From the NCBI GenBank assembly GCA_023391335.1, contig JAEWBG010000030.1:1-16382 (forward strand): a stretch of 16,382 nt of DNA, in the 5' to 3' direction. A program made the position numbers and the translations under genes. The notes beneath the pieces were generated by a model. It had not been told where the DNA came from and made no database searches. It saw only the letters and a program-made list of their open reading frames with translations. Of this stretch, positions 6,715 to 13,832 are shown in pieces (positions within the stretch are counted from its first letter, which is position 1; each line of letters opens with the position of its first letter). Origin of the DNA: Pseudomonadota bacterium. GTDB lineage: Bacteria > Pseudomonadota > Gammaproteobacteria > Steroidobacterales > Steroidobacteraceae.

Positions 6715-6719
6715 AGAAG

Positions 6720-9221
6720 ATGAAAGGCCATCGCGCGTGTTTGATTTGCAGTGCGCTCGCAAGCATCGCGATAGTTCTCACGGCCGCAGGATGCGGCGGG
6801 GGCGGTGGTGGCGGTTCTGGATCGAAAACACCCACATCGCCAGGGAGCCCAAGTTCACCTGGTTCACCGGGCTCACCCGGATCACCAAGCTCACCGGGAT
6901 CACCAGGCTCACCCGGCTCGGGCACAACAGCTCCTGAAACTACGATCACTGCGAAACCGTCAGCTCTATCGAAAGAGCGGACTGCTACTTTCGATGCTAG
7001 CTCTTCAGTTAGTGGCAGCTCATTCGAGGCCAGCTTGGATGATGCAACGTATAGCGCGGTGACTCTCCCCGTCACGCTGAGCGGACTCGCAGATGGTTCG
7101 CACACCTTCGCCATTCGTGCTGTCGACGGAGGGAACGTCGACGCCAGTCCTGCGACGTACACATGGACCATAGATGCGACACCGCCCGCTGCGGCCATCG
7201 TTTTCCCGCCAGCTCATTCGGCTACAGACGCGCCGGTGATTACGGTGCGCGGAACATCGAGCGATACTCACGGGCTGACGTCGGTGAGCGTGAATGGAGT
7301 TCTCGCGACGACCGCAGACGAATATCAAACTTGGACTGCGCAGGTCTCGCTCTCGAGCGGAAGCAATGAAATCGTCGTCGCTGCCACAGACGGCGCCGGA
7401 AACGTTGTCGATCGTGCAGCTGTCGCTTCTGTCGTGAAGCGCGGGGCTCAGATTGCGCGCGCGGGTGGTATCGACTACGACGCTGCTGGCAACCGGCTAA
7501 TCGTGGCTGACACGGCAGCCGGTCAGATATATGCAGTCGATGCAACCGGAAGCACAACCGTGCTTCGAGCCCGAACTACAGACGTGCCTGTGCCATTTCA
7601 TGGGCTGGCCATCGACTCAGCTCACAATCGCGCTCTGGTGCTTACCACGGTGACGCTCAGCGCGGTCGATCTGAGCTCTGGAGAACTCAGCACGATCACC
7701 CAATGCGGCCCTCCGATCGGCATGTCGAGCGCTGCAGATGTCGCCGTCGATGAAGCCAACAATCGCGCCTTCTTCGTTACGAGCAAAGCGAGTTCCACGC
7801 CACCAATGGTCGTTAAAGTCGACCTGAGCAGTGGTACCTGCACCGTGATTGCATCAGGAACGGTCGGATCAGGTATTTGGTTAGCGGATGCATCGTCCAT
7901 CGAATACGACGCAGTAGCGAATCCAAGCGCTCCGCGCGTTCTGGTCGGCACGGCAGACGGATCCACTATCGTTGCAATCGATCCGAACTCCTACAACCGA
8001 CAAGAGTTCGTCACGACTGGAGACCCTTTGAACGCCACAGGCGAGATGAAGTTGGACGCCGTCAACGGTCGCTTACTCGTGCTGGATCCTGAACAAGGCG
8101 CAGTTCTCGGCATCGATCTTCAAAACGGCGCTCGTACATTGCTGGCGAGTTCCGATGTCGGTTCAGGACCTGCATTGCAAGCAGGTCACGGGCTTGCGAT
8201 CGATGCCGCTGCGAAAACTATCTTCACTTCACAAGAGCCTGGCGAGATTCTCGGTATCGATTCGCAAACATTAGCGCGTCAGACGGTCGTGAGTTCTCAG
8301 GTTGGTGCGGGCACACGTATGCTGTCGACGTGGGGCCTCGCGATCGAACAAGTGACCGGCACACCCCGATCGTTGCTAGTCGCGGGGAAGTCGGGGCTGA
8401 CGCGCATTGATTTGTCTACGGGTGACCGTGAGGTGGTGTTATCACCCGGGCTCGGCAGTGGGCCATACCCGGGCACGATCACTGCATTTCTAGTAGATAC
8501 TCGTCCTGAGCAGCCTGCGCACATACTCGGCGTCATGCGTGGGACCAACTATTATTTGTTCTCCGCCGATCTGACCACCGGCGACCGATATGTCTTGGAT
8601 CTAGGCCTTCCGAGCGCCACTCATCTGGTGAACGAAGTGAGGCACGATGTTAAGAACAACCGGTTGATTTTCTCCGACGCCGACTTCTCTGTCGCGGACA
8701 ATGATGCAATCTACGCCATAGATTTAACAACGGGTGATCCAACGACGATATCGGACGGTGCGACTGGCAGCGGTCCAGGATTCAACTTCCCTTCCAATTT
8801 TGTCCTGGAGCCACAGTCAGCTCCGACGCGGACAGTTGTTTCGAATGCAAACGATCACAATCTGCTCTCGGTGGATCTTGCGAGCGGCAACCGAACCGTC
8901 ATCTCGAACAATACATCTGCGAACTTTTTGCCAGGACCATTGGAACTGGATACAAGTGGGTCACGGTTGTTCGGTTTCGACGATTACGGCTTTAACCTCT
9001 TCTCTATGGATCTGTCGGTGGGCACCCCGGGGTTGGTCTCCGGCATCAGCCCAACGACGCCGATCAATCTGGCATCTGCAGGGCAAGGCCCGATGTTGCT
9101 GGCGGCCAGCGGGCTCGATGTGGACAACGCAACCGGCATTGCGTATGTCGCGCAGACCGCTGCAGGTTCGGTGATGGCAATCGATTTATTCTCTGGCGAT
9201 CGCGTCGTGATCTCGCGGTGA
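6720..9221 (+). CDS. large surface lipoprotein: Gly-Ser-Pro linker, Ig-like domains, beta-propeller-like repeats
   Basis: An 833-aa exported lipoprotein of unknown function. The signal peptide ends in the lipobox LTAAGC, making Cys25 the lipidated residue. It is followed by seven Gly, then a collagen-like Gly-Ser-Pro linker (about 38-68) that should hold the rest away from the membrane. Two beta-sandwich domains follow: about 71-153 (ending TYTWTIDATPP, as in Ig-like domains of adhesins) and 156-238 (SVNGVLATT...NEIVVAATDGAGN, glucodextranase/Bap-like). From about 245 to the end there are some ten repeats of the form IDL-S/T-x-G-x-x-x-V/I with GLAIDxAxxR between them, as in NHL/YVTN/SMP-30-like propellers. 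No catalytic motif is recognisable, so it may bind a glycan, a protein or a surface. The gene stands alone and converges on the next, 31 bp away. Confidence 0.88.
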   Translation: MKGHRACLICSALASIAIVLTAAGCGGGGGGGSGSKTPTSPGSPSSPGSPGSPGSPSSPGSPGSPGSGTTAPETTITAKPSALSKERTATFDASSSVSGSSFEASLDDATYSAVTLPVTLSGLADGSHTFAIRAVDGGNVDASPATYTWTIDATPPAAAIVFPPAHSATDAPVITVRGTSSDTHGLTSVSVNGVLATTADEYQTWTAQVSLSSGSNEIVVAATDGAGNVVDRAAVASVVKRGAQIARAGGIDYDAAGNRLIVADTAAGQIYAVDATGSTTVLRARTTDVPVPFHGLAIDSAHNRALVLTTVTLSAVDLSSGELSTITQCGPPIGMSSAADVAVDEANNRAFFVTSKASSTPPMVVKVDLSSGTCTVIASGTVGSGIWLADASSIEYDAVANPSAPRVLVGTADGSTIVAIDPNSYNRQEFVTTGDPLNATGEMKLDAVNGRLLVLDPEQGAVLGIDLQNGARTLLASSDVGSGPALQAGHGLAIDAAAKTIFTSQEPGEILGIDSQTLARQTVVSSQVGAGTRMLSTWGLAIEQVTGTPRSLLVAGKSGLTRIDLSTGDREVVLSPGLGSGPYPGTITAFLVDTRPEQPAHILGVMRGTNYYLFSADLTTGDRYVLDLGLPSATHLVNEVRHDVKNNRLIFSDADFSVADNDAIYAIDLTTGDPTTISDGATGSGPGFNFPSNFVLEPQSAPTRTVVSNANDHNLLSVDLASGNRTVISNNTSANFLPGPLELDTSGSRLFGFDDYGFNLFSMDLSVGTPGLVSGISPTTPINLASAGQGPMLLAASGLDVDNATGIAYVAQTAAGSVMAIDLFSGDRVVISR
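6837..6923 (+). repeat. in-gene tandem repeat encoding Gly-Ser-Pro
   Basis: Nine-base units such as TCACCGGGC/TCACCCGGA/TCACCAAGC are repeated in tandem and encode SPG-type triplets. Third positions vary between units, so the amino-acid pattern, not only recent slippage, seems to be kept. The length may vary among strains. Confidence 0.75.
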
Positions 9222-9232
9222 TACATCGCGAG
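9212..9232. terminator. weak hairpin between convergent genes
   Basis: CTCGCG (9212-9217) and CGCGAG (9227-9232) form a 6-bp stem with a 9-base loop containing the lipoprotein stop codon. The two genes converge with only 31 bp between stops, so a shared two-way terminator would be expected. There is no T run on either side, so the call is weak. Confidence 0.25.
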
Positions 9233-9252
9233 TTGAAGGCTCGATACAGGGG

Positions 9253-10188
9253 TCAAGCCGCTTTTTGTCCCTCGACTGCACTCTCTTTCACGCGAAGTTC
9301 GGTCGACGCAAACGCGATGAGCGCGATTGCGAGCGGCAACAACTCGAACACGCCTCGATAAGCGAGCACCGCGCCGATTAATTTCCCTGGCGGTATTTGG
9401 GGAAGCATCAATAGCAGGGCAGCTTCCAATACTCCCAGTCCCGCAGGCACGTTGCTCATCTGCCCAGCCACGAATGCGATGCAGTAGATGCCCACGAACG
9501 CTGGCCAGCTCATCTGCAACTCGGCAGGCATCAGCGCGTATAAGATCCCTGCGATTGCCGAGAGCTGAGTGATTCCGATCGCGATCTGTATCAGCGTGTG
9601 TTTGAGCGGCGGCAACTTGATGCGCTTGCCGCGAATGCTGATCGGTTCTTTGCGTCGTGCAACTACGACGAGCCAAGCCGCTTCCATACATAGGCCGATG
9701 ACACCGATCGCGGTGATCGTACGCGACGAGAGATGAAGTGCCTTGCTCGCCTTCTCAGGCTGTACCAAGAAAGAAATATCGATGAGCAGCATGACGCTGA
9801 GAGCGAAGGGCATGACTGCGAGCAACACGATGGCGCTCACTTGAAGGGCGTCTAGCCCGAGCTTTGAATAGAGCCGATATCGCAGCGCGCCACCGCTGAA
9901 TAGTGCCGCGCCGATGGCACGCCCAATAGGGTTCGCAATCACCCCGGTGCGAAATGGCGGCCAGAATTCGGATCGTCCCGTCACCAGCCGAAACGCGAGT
10001 CGTTCATACAGACCGACTAAGGCATAACAAGTCGCGCAGCATGCGAGCGCGATGGCTAGGCGTACGCCTCCAACCCCACGAATTTGGGCGAGAACATCCT
10101 CAAAGCGGACCGACTGGAGGCGGCGCCAGAGTATCCACGCGGCCAGCATGGCCGCGCCCAGCCAAAGCAACGGACTAAACTTTCGCAC
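9253..10188 (-). CDS. lysylphosphatidylglycerol synthase/YbhN-family multi-pass membrane protein
   Basis: A 311-aa inner-membrane protein of the family that includes the membrane (flippase) half of MprF and E. coli YbhN. About seven to eight hydrophobic segments are visible (near 6-21, 43-62, 84-100, 117-140, 158-177, 200-222, 228-264 and 268-293). The family signatures are GGALRYRLYSKLGL (99-112), SNVPAGLGVLEA (245-256) and YRGVFELLPL (277-286). The soluble aminoacyl-transferase domain of MprF is absent, so it is a stand-alone membrane half, perhaps moving a lipid or lipid-linked molecule. It starts at GTG; an in-frame stop lies two codons upstream, so no longer start is possible. It diverges from the ROK regulator across 121 bp and could be controlled from the same region. 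Confidence 0.88.
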   Translation of the reverse strand: MRKFSPLLWLGAAMLAAWILWRRLQSVRFEDVLAQIRGVGGVRLAIALACCATCYALVGLYERLAFRLVTGRSEFWPPFRTGVIANPIGRAIGAALFSGGALRYRLYSKLGLDALQVSAIVLLAVMPFALSVMLLIDISFLVQPEKASKALHLSSRTITAIGVIGLCMEAAWLVVVARRKEPISIRGKRIKLPPLKHTLIQIAIGITQLSAIAGILYALMPAELQMSWPAFVGIYCIAFVAGQMSNVPAGLGVLEAALLLMLPQIPPGKLIGAVLAYRGVFELLPLAIALIAFASTELRVKESAVEGQKAA

Positions 10189-10309
10189 GTTTTAGATCAC
10201 GCATCGGCGTACCGACGCCATACAATGGTTACCGCAAACACGGGTCACCTCACAACGAGCGGGACCCCGGGCGCGATCCATTCACAAGTAAAAAAGGGCA
10301 GGAATCAGC
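10189..10309. promoter_or_regulatory. divergent promoter/operator region between membrane protein and ROK regulator
   Basis: This 121-bp gap must drive genes in both directions. It holds a 5-bp inverted repeat GGCGT-ACCG-ACGCC (10206-10219), a TACAAT sequence (10221-10226) resembling a -10 box for the + strand with a poor -35, and two GGTNACC motifs, GGTTACC at 10228-10234 and GGTCACC at 10243-10249, starting 15 bp apart. The repeated motif just downstream of the -10-like box is a candidate site for the adjacent regulator. AGGA at 10300-10303 is the ribosome site for the ATG at 10310. Confidence 0.4.
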
Positions 10310-11527
10310 ATGCAGCCCGTCGAGCGTCATAGCCGTCACCGCGTTCAATCGGCCGGGAGCCTGGCCGGCACGAACTTGGAACGTGCGGGGGACTACAACC
10401 AGCGCGTGACGCTGCAGGCTATCCGCGTCAACGGCGAAATGACGCGGGTAGATCTCGCGAGGCTGACGGGCCTCACCACGCCTGCCATTGCGAACATCAC
10501 CAATCGCCTTTTGGACGAGGAACTCATCGTCGAGATCGGTCGCACCAAGGGCAAACGCGGCCAGCCTGCGATGCGGCTCGCGATCAATCCCGACGGCTGC
10601 TTCTCTTTCGGCGTGAACATCGATCGCGATCACGTCACCGTAGTCGCGCTGGATTTCTTGGGCAATGTCCGTGCTCGCGTCACCGACGAGATCGACTTCG
10701 CCTTGCCCGACCGCGTCGCGAATTTCTCGCGTAAAGCGATCGACAACATGCTCAAGAAGCAGATCCCTCGGGAGCGAGTGATTGGTATTGGTGTCGCGCT
10801 TCCGGATGACTTGGGGCGCATCAACCTGCCGCATCGTCCTTCGACGTATGGCGTATGGAATACGGTGGATGTCTCGAGATTGTTCTCCGACGCATTGCCG
10901 CTCCCCGTATTCGTCGAGAATGACGCGGCGGCCGCAGCCATCGGCGAGTTGCAATTTGGCCATGGACTGCGCAGCCCGACGTTCTTCTACATCTTGATCA
11001 GTGCCGCGCTCGGGGGCGGATTGGTCATCGAAGGCAATTACTTCCGCGGTGCCGATGGGCGCAGCGGCGAGATTGGATTCCTGCCTCTACATTCGCGTCG
11101 CACGGCGGCGAAGTCGTTGCAGGAGGCGGTGTCTCTCTCGGCGCTTTATGAGCGCCTGGCATCCAAGGGTCAGAAGATTTCGCGGCCGGATCAGCTGAAG
11201 TCTCTGAATGCAACCGGCCAGGCACTCGTGGAAGAGTGGATCGACGACTCGGCTCACTTTCTCACCGATCCATTGCTGGCCGTGAGTTGTTTGGTGAACC
11301 CCAAAGCAGTGTTCATTGGCGGGCGCTTGCCGAGCGACATCGTGGATCGTCTCGCCGACCGCTTGAACCAACGCCTTCGCAAACGTGCCGGAGAAGTGCC
11401 CGCCATCGCTCCTGTTCTACGAGCCGCTATGGCGGCCGATGCACCCGCTGTCGGGGCGGCGATTTTGCCGATCAACGAAACGCTACTGCCCTCGCGAACG
11501 GCCTTGATGAAGACGGCAATGGAATAA
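10310..11527 (+). CDS. ROK-family transcriptional regulator with degenerate kinase and zinc motifs
   Basis: A 405-aa NagC/XylR/Mlc-type regulator. Residues 32-78 are a winged helix-turn-helix (QRVTLQAIRVNGEMTRVDLARLTG is split across the helices, with TTPAIANITNRL as recognition helix), followed by a ROK sugar-binding body from about 98. The body has lost hallmarks: the first phosphate loop reads GVNIDRD where kinases have DxGGT, the usual GEIGH is GEIGF (253-257), and the Cys-x-Cys-Gly-x-x-Gly-Cys zinc site that should follow is absent. The sugar-contact segment VENDAAAA with Asp205 is kept. It should therefore sense a sugar but neither phosphorylate it nor bind structural zinc. It heads the sugar kinase-isomerase-esterase run and probably represses it and itself. 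ATG start has AGGA 6 bp upstream. Confidence 0.9.
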   Translation: MQPVERHSRHRVQSAGSLAGTNLERAGDYNQRVTLQAIRVNGEMTRVDLARLTGLTTPAIANITNRLLDEELIVEIGRTKGKRGQPAMRLAINPDGCFSFGVNIDRDHVTVVALDFLGNVRARVTDEIDFALPDRVANFSRKAIDNMLKKQIPRERVIGIGVALPDDLGRINLPHRPSTYGVWNTVDVSRLFSDALPLPVFVENDAAAAAIGELQFGHGLRSPTFFYILISAALGGGLVIEGNYFRGADGRSGEIGFLPLHSRRTAAKSLQEAVSLSALYERLASKGQKISRPDQLKSLNATGQALVEEWIDDSAHFLTDPLLAVSCLVNPKAVFIGGRLPSDIVDRLADRLNQRLRKRAGEVPAIAPVLRAAMAADAPAVGAAILPINETLLPSRTALMKTAME

Positions 11528-11659
11528 AGAAATTTACTTTTCTAAAAAATGACCGTAGCCTTGCGCGCGATCTGTATCCGAAGAGGCAGCCGGCGAGAGC
11601 TCACATAAGCCGCCGGGGCCGGTGCAGGTGGATCAATCGAGAAAAAATTTGAGCAAGCC

Positions 11660-12646
11660 GTGGCCGCTTCCCACTCCATTTCAAATCCAGTCTCCGCTGA
11701 GCTGAATGCGCAAGCGGTGCCGCCCGTGCAAGTCGGTATCGATTTCGGCGGCACCAAGATCGAAGCCGCTGCGCTGGATCCGAGCGGAAATTTTCTGGCG
11801 CGCGTTCGTGTTCCCAACCCCGGCAGCTATGAACCTTCGATTCGCGCTGTGTGCGACTTGGTCGCCAATGTCGAACAGCAGGTGGGCGCGCGCGGCACGA
11901 TTGGCGTTGGTGCGCCAGGTTCGGTCTCGCCAAGAACCGGTGTGATGCGCAATGCCAACTCGGTCTGGCTCAACGGGCGGCGCTTTCATGAAGATCTGGC
12001 GCGCGCGCTGGGGCGCGAGATTCGGATCGCGAACGATGCGAATTGCCTGGCTCTCTCGGAAGCGGTCGATGGCGCGGCTGCGGGATCGAACGTGACGTTC
12101 GCGGTAATTCTGGGTACCGGATGCGGCGGTGGCCTGGTTGTGAATGGCAAGCTCGTCGAGGGTGCAAACGGCATTGGCGGCGAGTGGGGGCACATCCCGC
12201 TTCCTTGGCCCACACGCGAGGAGTTCGACACGCCCCAGTGCTGGTGCGGCCAACGTGGGTGCTTGGAAACATGGGTCTCCGGCAGCGGCCTGCAACGTGA
12301 CTTTGCGCAGCACACTGGCAAGTCCCTGGATGGCGAGGGGATCGTGAGCGCCGCACGCGCCGGAAATGCCGAGGCTCAAGCTGCGTTGACTCGATACGTC
12401 AATCGGTTGGGTCGTGCGCTCGCAGTCATCTCGAATATCGTCGATCCGGACACCATCGTTCTCGGCGGTGGTTTGTCGAACGTCGGCGAAATTTACGAGC
12501 CGCTCCCTGAGATCATCGCAGCGCATGTGTTTTGCGATCGTTGGCAGGCGCGTATCGTGCCCGCGAAGTGGGGCGATTCATCCGGCGTGCGGGGAGCCGC
12601 ACGTTTGTGGCAAGGTGCGGGTCCGCAAACAGCACACGCGAAGTAA
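11660..12646 (+). CDS. mak: ROK-family hexokinase, Mak-like fructokinase/mannokinase
   Basis: A 328-aa ATP-dependent kinase forming fructose 6-phosphate or mannose 6-phosphate in the cytoplasm. It has all ROK motifs: GIDFGGTK (26-33) for phosphate, catalytic Asp126 in ANDANCLALSEAVDGAAAG, GTGCGGG (152-158), GEWGH with His178, and the zinc site Cys194, Cys196, Cys201 in CWCGQRGCLE. The segments ANDANCL-SEAVDGAAAG, GEWGH-PLPW and GDSSGVRGAA closely follow E. coli Mak as I remember it. The start is uncertain: GTG 11660 with GAG 6 bp upstream gives a 22-residue extension before the first strand, which Mak lacks; GTG 11717 would match Mak length but has no ribosome site. It is 132 bp after the regulator and shares one base with the next gene, so it is translationally coupled to it. 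Confidence 0.9.
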   Translation: MAASHSISNPVSAELNAQAVPPVQVGIDFGGTKIEAAALDPSGNFLARVRVPNPGSYEPSIRAVCDLVANVEQQVGARGTIGVGAPGSVSPRTGVMRNANSVWLNGRRFHEDLARALGREIRIANDANCLALSEAVDGAAAGSNVTFAVILGTGCGGGLVVNGKLVEGANGIGGEWGHIPLPWPTREEFDTPQCWCGQRGCLETWVSGSGLQRDFAQHTGKSLDGEGIVSAARAGNAEAQAALTRYVNRLGRALAVISNIVDPDTIVLGGGLSNVGEIYEPLPEIIAAHVFCDRWQARIVPAKWGDSSGVRGAARLWQGAGPQTAHAK

Positions 12647-13818
12647 TGACAGCGAAGACCGGCGCCGCAGATGACGCGGCAAGAACTCTGGCATCGCTCA
12701 AGGATTGGCTCATTCAGCACGCATACCCGATGTGGTGGACGCATGGCGCCGACCACTCCGGCGGCGGCTTTCACGAGCGCCTCCAGCAAGACGGGCAACC
12801 CACCGGCGAACCGCGACGCGCTCGGGTGCATCCGAGACAGATTTATTCGTACGCGCTTGCACCTGAACTCGGATGGTCGGGACCAGCAAGGAATGCGATC
12901 ACCCACGCGCTCGATTTCTTTTTGCGCCATTACCCGCGCTCGGATGGATTCGTCCGCACATTGATCGCATCAGACGGCAGCGTCGTAAACGATCGCGCCG
13001 TACTCTACGATCAAGCGTTCGCACTTCTCGGCTTTGCTTACTCCTTTAGGACGTTGCAGGACGAGACCCTCAAGCACCGCGCACGCGATCTGCTTACTGT
13101 GATGCGAGCAGAGTTGGGCCATGCACTTGCGGGTTTCGAGGAGAGCAAGCCGCGCATCGTCCCGTTGCTATCCAATTCGCACATGCATCTGTTGGAAGCG
13201 AGCTTGGCCTGGAGCGATCTGGATCCGGATGGCCCATGGCAGGCATTGGCCGAAGAGATCGTCGAACTCGCGCTCACTTGCTTCTTCGATCCTGCCACGG
13301 GTTTTTTGTTGGAGTTCTTCGATCGCGATTGGCGTCCGGTAGCGGGCGTCGACGGCCGCATCGTCGAACCTGGCCATCAATACGAATGGGCCTGGCTTCT
13401 GCTCAATTGGAATCGTCGAACGCAGAATCAGCGTGCCTTCGATGCAGCGATGCGCCTGATCTCGCTTGCTGAGGCGCACGGATGGGATGCGAAACGTGGT
13501 GTTGCCATGAACACGTTGCTCACCGATCGCGTGGTGCGCGATTCGCAAGCTCGGCTGTGGCCGCAGACCGAGAAGATGAAAGCCATGTGTTCTGCGGCGC
13601 TCCACACGGGCGAGGATCGTTACTGGCGCGGTGCAGATGAAGCGGCACATGCTCTGCGTGCGTACCTCAACACGCCTATCAAGGGCCTCTGGTACGACAA
13701 GATGAATCTCGACGGTAGTCTGATCGATGAGCCCGCGCCTGCGAGCTCGTTCTATCACATCGTCTGCGCCATCGCGGAAATGGATCAGGCGCTCGCTCGC
13801 TTCAACGCGAAGGCGTAA
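12646..13818 (+). CDS. AGE-family sugar epimerase/isomerase (mannose or mannose-6-phosphate isomerase-like)
   Basis: A 390-aa (alpha/alpha)6-barrel enzyme of the N-acylglucosamine 2-epimerase superfamily, which also holds mannose isomerase (YihS), cellobiose 2-epimerase and the rhizobial-type mannose-6-phosphate isomerase. Active-site elements are present: RVHPRQIYSYA (60-70), NSHMHLLEA with His179/His181, EPGHQYEWAW with His244, WPQTEKMKA with Glu309 and SSFYHI with His371. The ATG overlaps the kinase stop as TAATG, which sets this start; a longer frame to 12532 would lie wholly inside the kinase gene. Beside a Mak-like kinase the natural reading is mannose to fructose before phosphorylation, or mannose 6-phosphate to fructose 6-phosphate after it. 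Motifs alone do not separate these or a 2-epimerase. Confidence 0.88.
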   Translation: MTAKTGAADDAARTLASLKDWLIQHAYPMWWTHGADHSGGGFHERLQQDGQPTGEPRRARVHPRQIYSYALAPELGWSGPARNAITHALDFFLRHYPRSDGFVRTLIASDGSVVNDRAVLYDQAFALLGFAYSFRTLQDETLKHRARDLLTVMRAELGHALAGFEESKPRIVPLLSNSHMHLLEASLAWSDLDPDGPWQALAEEIVELALTCFFDPATGFLLEFFDRDWRPVAGVDGRIVEPGHQYEWAWLLLNWNRRTQNQRAFDAAMRLISLAEAHGWDAKRGVAMNTLLTDRVVRDSQARLWPQTEKMKAMCSAALHTGEDRYWRGADEAAHALRAYLNTPIKGLWYDKMNLDGSLIDEPAPASSFYHIVCAIAEMDQALARFNAKA

Positions 13819-13832
13819 CAAGGATTCGAAAC

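Larger units (their letters stand above)
6251..6719. other. 469-bp non-coding region upstream of the large lipoprotein
   Basis: No gene is supported; a 110-codon minus-strand frame at 6399-6731 has no recognisable features and runs over the lipoprotein start. Visible structure: an interrupted palindrome CATGT-A-ACATG at 6636-6646, a 7-bp hairpin CATCGCT/AGCGATG at 6423-6442 with loop TTGAGC and no T run, and an isolated TTGACA at 6476-6481 without a matching -10 at normal spacing. It probably holds the promoter and control sites of the lipoprotein gene. Confidence 0.5.

Noticed and set aside
6399..6731. 110-codon minus-strand frame
   Set aside because: No ribosome site, signal or domain, and it overlaps the lipoprotein start region.
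11681..12526. 281-codon open frame on the minus strand
   Set aside because: Antisense to the ROK kinase with no recognisable motif; a by-product of GC-rich codon use.
12532..12645. longer N-terminus for the AGE isomerase
   Set aside because: It would overlap the kinase gene by 38 codons; the TAATG junction gives a family-length protein.
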